A stretch of 64,000 bases of DNA from RHLJ01 sp048058975 (GCA_048058975.1 JBLLNP010000011.1:1-64000), one strand, 5' to 3'. Numbered from the stretch's first letter, positions 19,201 through 27,757 are shown. Made by a program: numbers and translations. The notes: generated by a model not told the origin, from the letters alone.

Positions 19201-19885
19201 GCCTAGCATTTTATTAGTAGAAGATGAAGCCGGGCTAGTAATGACGATCCGGGACCGACTCGAAGAAGAACGCTATGAAGTAGAGGTTGCTGAGGATGGA
19301 GGAAAAGGATATGAAAAGGCTTTCTCAGGAAGATACGACCTGATTATTCTGGATCTTATGCTTCCAGGTAAGGGAGGACTCGATATTTGCAGAGATTTGA
19401 GACAGAATGGAATTGAAACACCGATTCTGATGCTTACCGCTAAGGGACAAGTGATTGATAAAGTACTGGGACTAAAACTCGGTGCGGATGATTACATGCA
19501 AAAACCTTTTGAAATGATGGAGCTGCTTGCGAGGGTTGAAGTACAGTTGAGAAAGAAAAAAAGAGCACAGGATAAGTCTGAAATAGGAGAGTTTTCTTTT
19601 GGGGATGTGCAGCTGAACTTCAAAAAGATGCTGGTTTCTAAAGCAGGAGATGAAATCACCTTATCAGCAAAAGAATTTCAACTGCTGCGCTTTTTAGTAG
19701 AAAATGAAGGAAGCATTCTTACACGTGATCAGTTGCTAAATGAGGTTTGGGGCTACGATGCGTTACCCTCCACAAGAACCGTGGATGTACATATAGCCTG
19801 GTTACGCCAGAAGTTGGAAGACGATAGTCGATACCCAAAGCACATTCTTACTGTGCATGGTTTTGGATATAAGTTTGTGGGATAA
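19190..19885 (+). CDS. OmpR-family response regulator
   Basis: 231 residues: receiver domain (phospho-acceptor Asp55 in LIILDLMLPG, acidic pair Glu11-Asp12, Lys in YMQKPF) and a C-terminal winged helix (EFQLLRFLVENEG, TRTVDVHIAWLRQKL, HILTVHGFGYKFV). The ATG at 19190 is preferred over the TTG at 19187 because the purine-rich GGAGGGAG then has usable spacing. It overlaps the kinase gene by 11 nt and should be its partner. Likely targets are its own divergent promoter and the ABC operon. Confidence 0.93.
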   Translation: MSDKPSILLVEDEAGLVMTIRDRLEEERYEVEVAEDGGKGYEKAFSGRYDLIILDLMLPGKGGLDICRDLRQNGIETPILMLTAKGQVIDKVLGLKLGADDYMQKPFEMMELLARVEVQLRKKKRAQDKSEIGEFSFGDVQLNFKKMLVSKAGDEITLSAKEFQLLRFLVENEGSILTRDQLLNEVWGYDALPSTRTVDVHIAWLRQKLEDDSRYPKHILTVHGFGYKFVG

Positions 19886-19950
19886 AAAAACCGCTTTTAA
19901 CTTTGCCTCCCCCGCCCGATATTCGGGGACTTTTTCATGTGCATAACTAA

Positions 19951-21237
19951 ATGACAAATTCAGAGAAATCTTCAAAGGGGCTTTTTTCGTGGGCGTTATA
20001 CGATTGGGCAAATAGCTCATACTTCGTAATTATTCAAACCTTCATATTTGCAGCGTATTTCACAAAAACGATAGCAGAAAATGTTGAAATAGGAACGGCG
20101 CAATGGGGTAATATGATCAGCCTCGCAGGAATAGTTATCGCGGTCGGAGCTCCTATCTTTGGAGCTATTGCTGATCAGGCTGGAAAACGAAAACCCTGGA
20201 TAGCTTTTTTCACAGTAATGTGTGTATTAGGCTGCGGTATTTTATGGTATGCAACACCTGACCCTTCTTCTCTTTGGCTGGCTTTATCTATGGGGTTTGT
20301 TGCTACGATTGGAGCCGAATTTGCTTTCATTTTTTACAGTGCAATGTTACCGGATTTGGTTCCGCCTGAAAAACTGGGCCGTTGGAGTGGCTGGGGATGG
20401 GGACTTGGTTATGCGGGTGGGCTCGCATGTTTATTGGTTGCATTGTATGCATTCATCCAAACAAATGGAGCATGGCTCGGGCTTGATCCGGAACAATCAG
20501 AACCGGTTCGGGCTACTTTTGTACTTACTGCAATCTGGTACAGCTTATTTAGTATACCGTTGTTCCTGAAGACTGCTGATAACCCTTCAACGAATAAAAA
20601 AATTGGTGTAGCAGTCAGAGATGGGTTCATTCAGTTAAAAGCATCGATAAAACAACTGGGAGAGTTTAAAAACATTGTTCGCTTTCTTCTTGCACGCATG
20701 TTTTACAATGATGCGATAGTAACCATTTTCGCGATGGGAGGAGTATATGCGGCGGGAACTTTTGATATGGACGAACAGGATATTTTACTTTTTGGAATCG
20801 GATTGAATGTAACTGCAGGCCTTGGAGCTTTTGCATTTGCCTGGTTGGATGATAAATCCGGGAGCAAGTTTACTATTAATATTTCGATTCTTGGTTTGGT
20901 GATCCCCCTAATTGCATTAATTGTAGTACAAAGCATAACATGGTTTATTGTTTGGGGACTGATTTTAGGAATTTTTGTTGGCCCTATTCAGGCCGCTTCC
21001 AGATCGTTTATGGCAAGGCTTTCTCCACCTGATCTTACCAACCAAATGTTTGGGTTGCTGGCTTTGTCAGGAAAAGTTACTTCGTTTATTGGACCTTTTT
21101 TGGTGGGATTCCTGACTCTGCAATTTGGAAGTCAGAGAATTGGTATGACAGCTATACTTTTGATGTTGCTGATCGGATTTGTTCTTATGTTTACCGTTAA
21201 AGAATATCAGGCACCTTCTCTGGAAGTAACAGAATAA
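19951..21237 (+). CDS. MFS transporter (UMF1/Atg22-like)
   Basis: 428 residues with about 12 transmembrane helices. The N-terminal WALYDWANSSYFVIIQTFIF is characteristic of the Atg22/UMF1 branch of the major facilitator superfamily, which includes vacuolar amino-acid exporters in yeast. Bacterial members are mostly uncharacterised. It is followed after 2 nt by the PH-domain pair, so the genes are probably one operon. Confidence 0.85.
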   Translation: MTNSEKSSKGLFSWALYDWANSSYFVIIQTFIFAAYFTKTIAENVEIGTAQWGNMISLAGIVIAVGAPIFGAIADQAGKRKPWIAFFTVMCVLGCGILWYATPDPSSLWLALSMGFVATIGAEFAFIFYSAMLPDLVPPEKLGRWSGWGWGLGYAGGLACLLVALYAFIQTNGAWLGLDPEQSEPVRATFVLTAIWYSLFSIPLFLKTADNPSTNKKIGVAVRDGFIQLKASIKQLGEFKNIVRFLLARMFYNDAIVTIFAMGGVYAAGTFDMDEQDILLFGIGLNVTAGLGAFAFAWLDDKSGSKFTINISILGLVIPLIALIVVQSITWFIVWGLILGIFVGPIQAASRSFMARLSPPDLTNQMFGLLALSGKVTSFIGPFLVGFLTLQFGSQRIGMTAILLMLLIGFVLMFTVKEYQAPSLEVTE

Positions 21238-21239
21238 AA

Positions 21240-21719
21240 ATGTCAGAACTCCCCGAAACCCGAATTAACGAAAACGCGATTAAGGCCTGGCGGATATCTG
21301 CAATCCTGTTTGGATTGATTTTATATGCTGTTCCAGGGGTGTTATTTTTTTTATATCTGAATGGGGCTTTACAAGTTATTGCCCCCATGGTCGCTGGTCC
21401 CGCTGCATTTTTTACCCATCTTTTTTTGATTTTCGTTTTCCCAAAAATACGGTGGAGTCGCTGGAGGTATGACGTAACCGAACAGGGTGTGGATATGTAT
21501 AGGGGAATCATCATTTTGAAACGTACGGTTGTTCCTGTAAACCGCATACAACATGTAGATACCAAACAAGGGCCTATCTACAGAAAATTTGGTCTTTCGT
21601 CCATCAGCATTTCCACAGCTGCAACCACCCATGAGATTCCTGCTCTGGATGACGAAACGGCGGCACAGTTAAGAGCGATGATCTCTGATCTTGTTCGAAA
21701 AGCAAAGGAAGATGTCTGA
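21240..21719 (+). CDS. bPH2 (YdbS-like) membrane protein
   Basis: 159 residues. Two helices (about 18-65) are followed by a bacterial PH domain (DUF304/bPH2): WRYDVTEQGVDMYRGIIILK and VPVNRIQHVDTKQGPIYRKF. Gram-positive YdbS/YdbT pairs have been linked to resistance to membrane-active bacteriocins; whether that holds here is unknown. The next gene encodes the YdbT-like partner and overlaps this one by 8 nt. Confidence 0.85.
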   Translation: MSELPETRINENAIKAWRISAILFGLILYAVPGVLFFLYLNGALQVIAPMVAGPAAFFTHLFLIFVFPKIRWSRWRYDVTEQGVDMYRGIIILKRTVVPVNRIQHVDTKQGPIYRKFGLSSISISTAATTHEIPALDDETAAQLRAMISDLVRKAKEDV

Positions 21720-23148
21720 ATTCAGAAGACAACATCCTATTGCAGCAGTTACGCAATTTCTTACGGTACTTCGCCAAAACCTGGTGCCAATCGCAATTTT
21801 CCTGTTCCTTGGTTCACGAAATACGGATGAGTATTTCTGGTATTTTTTTGTATTTGGGGTGATATCTACCTTGGTAATTGGGGTTTTGGGATGGATCCGG
21901 TTTACTTATCGGGTAGATGGAGATGAGCTACAAATAAAAAAGGGTGTGTTTGTACGAAAGAACCTATATCTGACTAAAGACCGCATCCAGGTAATTGATA
22001 TTACCGAAGGACTCCTGCAGCGGGTGTTCGGGTTAGTAAAGGTGGAAGTTAAATCTGCAGGAGGAGGTACCGATAATGCCACAATAAGTGCCATAACAAG
22101 AGAAGAAGCTTTAGAACTCAGGTCTTTACTTCGCGGAGAAAGTTCAGTAGCTAATGAAGAAAGTAGTGTCGAAGTAGAAGCACAGGTAAAACAGCCAGAA
22201 ATACTTGAATGGAAACTTTCAGGAAGAAGTTTGCTTCTGGCGGCACTTACGTCAGGTAATTTCGGATTGATCGCTTCTATTCTTGGTGCTATTTCAGGCC
22301 AGCTGGATCAGTTTATTACAGAAGAGAATTTATACTATCTGCTTGATAAGGTTCCGGGATTAGGCAATATGTCTCTTTTTGTTGGAGTGTTTATCATCAT
22401 TTTTATCGTCTCGTATATTTTTTCCTTTGTTGGGGTTATTTTCCAATACGCCGATTTCAAAGTAGAGAAGAAGGAAAAGGAATTGCACATCACAAGCGGC
22501 TTACTGGAGAGAAAGCATATTACCATACCATTTAACAGGATCCAGGCGCTTAGATTTGTAGAAGGTGTTTTCAGAGAGCCATTTGGATACGGTATGTTGT
22601 ATGTAGAGAGTGCGGGCTTTCAGCAGAAGAGTAATGATCGGTCAATTGTACTGATTCCATTTATCAAAAAAAGTAAGCTCGGTGCTTTTTTCGAAGAGTT
22701 TATTGAACAGATTGAAGAGCCTGAATTAACAATTACTCCACCTTCGAGGGCATTCTTACGATATTTAAGAAGGCCGAATTACATGCTTCTAGTTGCTATT
22801 TTAGCGATTTGGTGGTTTTGGGATTTTGGATGGGTTTTCTTCGGATTTTTGATTCCGGCTACGTTTCTGGGATGGCTGAGGTTTAATGATGCCAAACTCA
22901 GTTTCAACGAAAAAATGATGACGTTGCAGTACAGGGTTTTGGCCAAGCGAACGGCTTATTTAAAGAAGAACAGGGCTCAGGTTTCTGAGCTAACTAAGAA
23001 TCCGTTTCAGAAATTAAAAAACCTTTCGACTGCCCATATTACGGTTGCTTCAGGTGCAGGAGGGAAGGCGTTTTCTGTAATTGATTTGGATGAAAAAGAC
23101 GCCCAAAAAGTGTTAAACTGGTCGGCAGGAGATTACAATGAAGACTAA
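21712..23148 (+). CDS. bPH2 (YdbT-like) membrane protein with three PH repeats
   Basis: About 478 residues from the ATG at 21712, which has AAGGAAG just upstream; the TTG at 21691 would give a longer, less likely form. Three bPH2 units are visible, with TKDRIQVIDITEGLLQRVFG, IPFNRIQALRFVEGVFREPF and a degenerate third near the C-terminus (KKNRAQVSELTKNPFQKL). Helix pairs precede each. It forms a complex-like pair with the YdbS-like protein. The following arsN2 gene starts inside its last codons. Confidence 0.87.
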   Translation: MSEFRRQHPIAAVTQFLTVLRQNLVPIAIFLFLGSRNTDEYFWYFFVFGVISTLVIGVLGWIRFTYRVDGDELQIKKGVFVRKNLYLTKDRIQVIDITEGLLQRVFGLVKVEVKSAGGGTDNATISAITREEALELRSLLRGESSVANEESSVEVEAQVKQPEILEWKLSGRSLLLAALTSGNFGLIASILGAISGQLDQFITEENLYYLLDKVPGLGNMSLFVGVFIIIFIVSYIFSFVGVIFQYADFKVEKKEKELHITSGLLERKHITIPFNRIQALRFVEGVFREPFGYGMLYVESAGFQQKSNDRSIVLIPFIKKSKLGAFFEEFIEQIEEPELTITPPSRAFLRYLRRPNYMLLVAILAIWWFWDFGWVFFGFLIPATFLGWLRFNDAKLSFNEKMMTLQYRVLAKRTAYLKKNRAQVSELTKNPFQKLKNLSTAHITVASGAGGKAFSVIDLDEKDAQKVLNWSAGDYNED

Positions 23149-23578
23149 GAATACGATTATTGATGCTACATCTGATGATATAGAGTTGATAAAAGATTTA
23201 TTAAGCTCGCACCATCTTCCTGTTGACGATATTGGGGATTCCAATATTAGGTTCTACTTGGTAAAACAGGAAGATGAATTAAAAGCCTGTGCCGGAGTTG
23301 AGTTATTTGATAACCTCGGACTTTTAAGATCTGTTGCAGTAAGCGAATCTCTCAGAGGGTCGGGTATTGGGAGAGAACTGGTAGAATTTGTTTTAAAAGA
23401 TTCAAAATCCCATGGGATCACTTCATTGTATTTGCTTACACAGACAGCAGAACATTTTTTTGGCAAACTTGGATTTGTTAAAAAAGAGCGTGATCAGGCA
23501 CCCGAGAGCATAAAAAAGAGCAGTGAGTTTACCGATTTATGTCCTGTATCAGCGGCACTAATGGAAAAAATTCTATAA
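23138..23578 (+). CDS. arsN2: GNAT acetyltransferase, ArsN2-like
   Basis: 146 residues with a GNAT fold. The acetyl-CoA loop is SLRGSGIGRELVEFVL (R/Q-x-x-G-x-G pattern), followed by LYLLTQTAEHFFGKLGF, which is typical of the ArsN2 group found in arsenic operons. It presumably N-acetylates an arsenical or a related toxic amine; the exact substrate is not established by sequence. It overlaps the upstream PH gene by 11 nt with AGGAG before the ATG, and arsR follows 39 nt later. Confidence 0.8.
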   Translation: MKTKNTIIDATSDDIELIKDLLSSHHLPVDDIGDSNIRFYLVKQEDELKACAGVELFDNLGLLRSVAVSESLRGSGIGRELVEFVLKDSKSHGITSLYLLTQTAEHFFGKLGFVKKERDQAPESIKKSSEFTDLCPVSAALMEKIL

Positions 23579-23601
23579 AGGGTTTTTATTTGGAAATATT
23601 A

Positions 23602-23617
23602 ATCGTAATATTACGAT
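23602..23617. promoter_or_regulatory. ArsR-type operator, perfect 16-bp palindrome
   Basis: ATCGTAATATTACGAT is perfectly self-complementary and ends exactly one base before the arsR start codon. The near-identical site at 23964-23979 sits in the same position before the next gene. This supports autoregulation by the ArsR encoded here. Confidence 0.8.
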
Positions 23618-23944
23618 ATGGGAAAAACGAAAACAAAAGCATTTTCTGAAACGCAAAACCGACTGGCTGCTACTGCAAAGGCAATGGGGCATCCGGCACG
23701 AATTGCTATTCTTCAGTATCTGGCCAAAAAGAACAGCTGTTTTTGCGGCGATATTGTTGATGAACTTCCGCTTTCTCAGTCAACTGTATCTCAGCACCTC
23801 AAAGAATTGAAAGCTGCTGGCCTTGTAAAAGGAGAAGTAGAGGGTGCCAGTGTTTGTTATTGTATTGATGAAGAAGGTTGGGCAGCTCTTACAGATCAAT
23901 TAAGCCTTTTTATAAGTCAACCGGATAACAAAAACTGCTGCTGA
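23618..23944 (+). CDS. arsR: ArsR-family metalloregulator
   Basis: 108 residues with a winged helix-turn-helix (LPLSQSTVSQHLKELKAAGL). Cys41 and Cys43 in NSCFCGDIVDEL occupy the position of the As(III)-binding CxC in the ELCVCDL motif of classic ArsR. A Cys pair ends the protein (Cys107-Cys108), a possible third ligand. It should release its operators when it binds arsenite. The ATG directly abuts the operator and no Shine-Dalgarno sequence is visible. Confidence 0.92.
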   Translation: MGKTKTKAFSETQNRLAATAKAMGHPARIAILQYLAKKNSCFCGDIVDELPLSQSTVSQHLKELKAAGLVKGEVEGASVCYCIDEEGWAALTDQLSLFISQPDNKNCC

Positions 23945-23963
23945 TATATTTTTTAAACAAATA

Positions 23964-23979
23964 ATCGCAAAATTACGAT
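23964..23979. promoter_or_regulatory. Second ArsR-type operator
   Basis: ATCGCAAAATTACGAT differs from the arsR operator at 2 of 16 positions and ends 3 nt before the ATG at 23983. It puts the DUF6428 gene, and probably arsC, under the same regulator. Confidence 0.75.
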
Positions 23980-23982
23980 AAT

Positions 23983-24420
23983 ATGAAAACGAACGTACTC
24001 TTCGAAAAACTTGATGCAAACATTACAAGCAGGCTACGTTTTATACTACCAAACGGAAGAGAAATACAAGGAGATTTTCATTTTACCGAAGTGAAAAGTG
24101 TAAACGTAAAGTCGATGGATTGTGGATCAAATAAACATATTTTTAATGAAACGATTATCCAGATTTGGGTGAATGAACGCTCAGAAAAAGAAGCTGAATG
24201 GTCGGGAGGGAAGGCCGTTAATATTCTGAATAAAGTTGGTTCGAAGCAGAGGTTTGACCTGGAGAGTGAGGTATTTTTTGAATATGGAGACAGTATTTCT
24301 CAGACCGCTAAATATTCGATTGAAACAATGTACCGCGTAAAAGATGACTTAATTGTACGGTTGTTTGTGAAGCCGACCGAATGTAAGCCGAGTAGGAATC
24401 AGGAGTTAGTATGTTGCTGA
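23983..24420 (+). CDS. DUF6428 family protein of the arsenic locus
   Basis: 145 residues, no signal peptide. The pattern (RLRFILPNGREIQGDFHFTE, IQIWVNERSEKEAEW) matches a small family, DUF6428, commonly found beside arsR and arsC. It has a Cys in KSMDCGSNKH, one in PTECKP and a terminal Cys-Cys, so it could bind a thiophilic metalloid. No biochemical function is known to me. An ArsR-type operator precedes it. Confidence 0.8.
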   Translation: MKTNVLFEKLDANITSRLRFILPNGREIQGDFHFTEVKSVNVKSMDCGSNKHIFNETIIQIWVNERSEKEAEWSGGKAVNILNKVGSKQRFDLESEVFFEYGDSISQTAKYSIETMYRVKDDLIVRLFVKPTECKPSRNQELVCC

Positions 24421-24520
24421 ATCTCTGATAGGGATTTATACAAACTGACAGTTTTTACGGTTCCATAATACTGTAAAGGGTATTATTAATGTGTAAAAAA
24501 GAAATTTATCAAATAGCATT

Positions 24521-24937
24521 ATGAGAAAAGTGTTGGTTCTATGCACTGGAAATAGCTGTAGAAGTCAGATTATGGAAGGTTGGTTGCGTTATTTCGGAGG
24601 GGATTCTGTTGAGGTAAAAAGTGCAGGAGTAGAAACACATGGAGTAAATCCCAAAGCGATTCAGGTAATGGCAGAAGTGGATGTGGATTTATCATCTCAC
24701 ACATCAAACCATATCGATGAATATATAGACGAAAGTTTTGATCTGGTAATTACAGTATGTGATCACGCCAAAGAGCGATGTCCGGTGTTTCCGTCTACCG
24801 CAGAAAAAGTGCATCACAATTTTCCTGACCCGGCTAAAGCTAAAGGAACAGAAGAAGAGATATTGGTTCAGTTCAGGAGTGTTCGGGACCAGATCAAAGA
24901 GTATGCTAAAGATCTGGTCTCGAAACTAATTGCTTAG
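24521..24937 (+). CDS. arsC: Arsenate reductase, LMW-phosphatase (thioredoxin-coupled) type
   Basis: 138 residues, full length. The P-loop CTGNSCRS (Cys8-x5-Arg14) and two further cysteines, Cys80 and Cys87 in VCDHAKERCP, match the three-Cys relay of thioredoxin-dependent ArsC enzymes. It reduces arsenate to arsenite in the cytosol. It lies 100 nt after the DUF6428 gene and has no operator of its own that I can see. It ends tail-to-tail with the ZIP gene, 1 nt apart. Confidence 0.93.
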   Translation: MRKVLVLCTGNSCRSQIMEGWLRYFGGDSVEVKSAGVETHGVNPKAIQVMAEVDVDLSSHTSNHIDEYIDESFDLVITVCDHAKERCPVFPSTAEKVHHNFPDPAKAKGTEEEILVQFRSVRDQIKEYAKDLVSKLIA

Positions 24938-24938
24938 T

Positions 24939-25766
24939 TTATCCCAGAGCTACATCAAGCACCATCATAACACTGAAACCTACCATTGTGCCTAAGGTAG
25001 CTATGTCAGTGTTTCCATGTTGTTGACTTTCCGGTATCAACTCTTCAATTACTACATAAATCATCGCTCCGGCAGCAAAAGCTAACGCGTAGGGAAGAAT
25101 AGGTTGAACAAAAATTACAGCGGCAGCTCCGATCACTGCTGAAACGGGCTCAACAACTCCTGAAAGCTGCCCATACCAAAAACTTTTACCTACCGACATT
25201 CCATCTCTTCTCAGTGGCATTGAAACTGCAGTCCCTTCCGGGAAGTTTTGGATACCAATTCCCAATGCCAGGGCAATTGCTGCGGCAACAGTAGCAGTGC
25301 CGGTTGGATCAACACCAGTTGCAGCGGCTCCGAAAAGTACACCCACAGCAAGGCCTTCAGGAATATTATGCAAAGTAATTGCCAGGACAAGGAGAGTAGA
25401 TCTTCTCCACTTAGTAGGAATTCCTTCGGCCTCATCTTTAGGAAGCCCAATATGGAGATGAGGCAAATAATGATCGCAAATACGAAGAAAGATGCCTCCG
25501 GAGAGAAATCCAATTACGGCCGGCATCCAGGAAATTACTCCCTGTGCTTCAGCCATATCAATAGAAGGTATGATGAGCGACCAAACACTGGCTGCAATCA
25601 TTACGCCTGCCGCAAATCCCATCATGCTGTCCAGGAGGGTATAGTTTACTTTTTTGGTAAAGAAAACCAGAGATGCACCTAATGCGGTTAAGCCCCAGGT
25701 AAAAAGTCCCCCGAGAAGAGCCTGAATAATCGGGTTAAGTTCGAAAAACCATTGTGGTAAGATCAT
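24939..25766 (-). CDS. ZIP-family divalent metal transporter
   Basis: 275 residues with about eight transmembrane helices. The paired metal-site motifs are intact: HNIPEG (His133-Glu137) and QNFPEG (Gln173-Glu177), followed by IEELIPES. The His-containing loop DHYLPHLHIG lies near 98-106. It probably imports zinc, iron or manganese across the inner membrane. A 20-bp palindrome 43 nt upstream of the start suggests metal-responsive control. It is not part of the ars transcription unit (opposite strand). Confidence 0.9.
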   Translation of the reverse strand: MILPQWFFELNPIIQALLGGLFTWGLTALGASLVFFTKKVNYTLLDSMMGFAAGVMIAASVWSLIIPSIDMAEAQGVISWMPAVIGFLSGGIFLRICDHYLPHLHIGLPKDEAEGIPTKWRRSTLLVLAITLHNIPEGLAVGVLFGAAATGVDPTGTATVAAAIALALGIGIQNFPEGTAVSMPLRRDGMSVGKSFWYGQLSGVVEPVSAVIGAAAVIFVQPILPYALAFAAGAMIYVVIEELIPESQQHGNTDIATLGTMVGFSVMMVLDVALG

Positions 25767-25808
25767 GTGCTTTTATTTGGAAGATAATATTTGTCATGAA
25801 AAGAAAAA

Positions 25809-25828
25809 AATTTAGCCATGGCTAAATT
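25809..25828. promoter_or_regulatory. 20-bp perfect palindrome upstream of ZIP gene
   Basis: AATTTAGCCATGGCTAAATT is fully self-complementary. The TTTAGNC..GNCTAAA layout resembles DtxR/MntR-family operators. It lies 43 nt upstream of the ZIP start and 72 nt upstream of the divergent gene at 25900, so it could act on either. Confidence 0.6.
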
Positions 25829-25899
25829 CATAAAGATTAGTCTTTTCTCACGTTAGATCAATAATAATTTTAATATTTTCATACAAAAGGTATAGGTTT

Positions 25900-26628
25900 A
25901 TGATTAAGGACAGCAATGCTTTCGATATTCCGATTAAGGAGGGGAAAGCAAGAATATTATTAAGGCTAGGAGAAATAAAGTGCGAAGTTGAAAATAGTGC
26001 GCCTGACTTTATTTCCACTAAACAGGATGAAGTAACCCTTAAAGTGGAGCTTCCCACCGATTCCAAGATAAGTATTTCTGAATTCGAGATGTCTTATGAT
26101 CTGGAATTAAAAGATTATTCCAAAGAAAGTTTAACGGCTACATTTAAAGTTACCGAAGATTCTATCTGGTTTGATATTAATATCGATCAGGTTAAAGACG
26201 TTTGGGTAGCTGATTTAGGATTCCGATTAGAGAGCAAAAATTCAAGGTATCTTGCCTATTACATAAAAGAACTTGATCATCAATTCGAGTGGCTTCAACC
26301 TGATATGAAGTCAGGTGAGATCAAGACGATGAGTATTTCTAAAAAGAAGTACAAGGTTCCAAAGATTTCCGGCAAAGAAACTTTCTCAGCAACAGAAGTA
26401 ATACGTTGTGCTGATATGCTTAATCGCTCGATTAGAAAAATAGATCTTAGAATTGGCGGAGCTTATGTAAAGTTTAATACCGATAAAGGTAAGCTTGAAC
26501 CACTTATTGTGGGCATAGCGGATAAACTTGGTTACGAGATAGAGCCGCTTTCTAAAGAGATTGTTCTGGATATGGAAGCGAGTGGCGAAAATGTAAGCCA
26601 CTCTATTTTCCTTAAAGAACGCTCTTAA
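25900..26628 (+). CDS. Conserved-looking protein of unknown function
   Basis: 242 residues, no signal peptide or membrane helix. The N-terminal half looks beta-rich and acidic (KARILLRLGEIKCEVENSAP). The C-terminal half (about 155-240) looks alpha/beta, with SATEVIRCADMLNRSIRKID. I recognise no family. Codon use and length argue for a real gene. It is divergent from the ZIP gene and overlaps the end of the convergent propeller gene by 4 nt. Confidence 0.65.
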   Translation: MIKDSNAFDIPIKEGKARILLRLGEIKCEVENSAPDFISTKQDEVTLKVELPTDSKISISEFEMSYDLELKDYSKESLTATFKVTEDSIWFDINIDQVKDVWVADLGFRLESKNSRYLAYYIKELDHQFEWLQPDMKSGEIKTMSISKKKYKVPKISGKETFSATEVIRCADMLNRSIRKIDLRIGGAYVKFNTDKGKLEPLIVGIADKLGYEIEPLSKEIVLDMEASGENVSHSIFLKERS

Positions 26629-27746
26629 TTAACCTGTTTCCAGAAGTAGATTCCACCAGCTTGTTTACCGGTTTCTACATAGTCAACCAGTTTATTAGTT
26701 TTCAGGTTGATTACATCCACTGAGCCGGGTTCTCCACCTATTCCTTCCACCGATATAAAAGCATATTTGTTATCCGGCGAAATCGTAACCCCATGAGTTA
26801 CTCTGCGTGTATTAGCGATTTTAGCTAACTCTTTTCCGTTATCAATATCCCAGATACTGGTGGCACCTTCGCCTTTGTACGTAACTACCATAAGCTTGCC
26901 ATTCGGGCTTACTTCCAGATTATAAGGAGCTTTTCCAGTACTAAAACGTCGGGTTACTTCCCAACTTTCGGTATCTACTTCCAGAATTTCATCCGATCCA
27001 TTTCCGGCAATATACACTAATGGCTTAGTCGGATGAGGATCAGCCCAGGTAGGTTTTTCTACCGGATTATGTTTCATTTCTCCATGATTCATTGATGAGT
27101 GGTTCATTCCCGAATGATTCATTGTAGAGTGATCCATCTCACCAGATTTTGAAAGTTTGAGCTTTCTTGAAACTTCCATAGAGGCGGTATTGATTTCTAT
27201 CAACTCATCCGTCATCATAGAAACGTGATACATAAATTTACCATCAGGGCTTATTCTGGATCCATGAGGCATTATTCCTGTATCAATATCGGTAAGCAGA
27301 GTCATTGACTCTGGTTCAACTACAGAAACAGTACTTGGCTCCATTTCTCCATGTAAGTTAAAGTTCACGACATATAGCAGCCCGGTCGCTTCAGAAATTT
27401 CCATAGTAGCGGGAAACATGCCTAATTCCGTTGTGCCAACTAACTCATCCGTTCCGGTTTTATATTTGGCTAGCCAGCCATAGGGATTGCCATGTGCAAT
27501 GGTGACATACCAGTATTTTCCATCCGGAGAAACCGATAGTCCGTGCGGTCCGTCAATCTCGGTGGGATAGCGTCCCACCGTTATTGTTTTAGCAATTTCA
27601 GCTTTTTCAGTTTCGGAGTTAAAGTGAATTAGATGAACTTCATCTTCTGACTCTGCTGCAACGTACAGGTAGTAATCCTGAGCGTTGCTAACCGTTGTAT
27701 AAAAAGCCAGAAAAGAAATAAAAACCAGAAGTATAATCCTGTACAT
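26625..27746 (-). CDS. Secreted YVTN-type beta-propeller with His/Met-rich segment
   Basis: 373 residues with a signal peptide (cleavage near VSNAQ, 23). Propeller repeats of the YVTN/40-residue type run through the protein (GLSVSPDGKYWYVTIAHG, SRISPDGKFMYHVS, NLEVSPNGKLMVVTYKG, VTISPDNKYAFISV). Between blades, residues 203-227 form a segment of repeated MNHS/MDHS units with five M-x-H-type motifs, the kind seen in copper-binding periplasmic proteins. It lies 11 nt downstream of the LVIVD gene, so the two are one operon. It may be a periplasmic metal-binding or redox partner; no enzymatic motif is visible. Confidence 0.82.
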   Translation of the reverse strand: MYRIILLVFISFLAFYTTVSNAQDYYLYVAAESEDEVHLIHFNSETEKAEIAKTITVGRYPTEIDGPHGLSVSPDGKYWYVTIAHGNPYGWLAKYKTGTDELVGTTELGMFPATMEISEATGLLYVVNFNLHGEMEPSTVSVVEPESMTLLTDIDTGIMPHGSRISPDGKFMYHVSMMTDELIEINTASMEVSRKLKLSKSGEMDHSTMNHSGMNHSSMNHGEMKHNPVEKPTWADPHPTKPLVYIAGNGSDEILEVDTESWEVTRRFSTGKAPYNLEVSPNGKLMVVTYKGEGATSIWDIDNGKELAKIANTRRVTHGVTISPDNKYAFISVEGIGGEPGSVDVINLKTNKLVDYVETGKQAGGIYFWKQVN

Positions 27747-27757
27747 TATTTTAAAAT

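Noticed and set aside
24440..24480. Third ArsR operator before arsC
   Set aside because: TTACGGT and ACTGTAA form a weak hairpin, but it does not match the ATCG...CGAT sites at 23602 and 23964.
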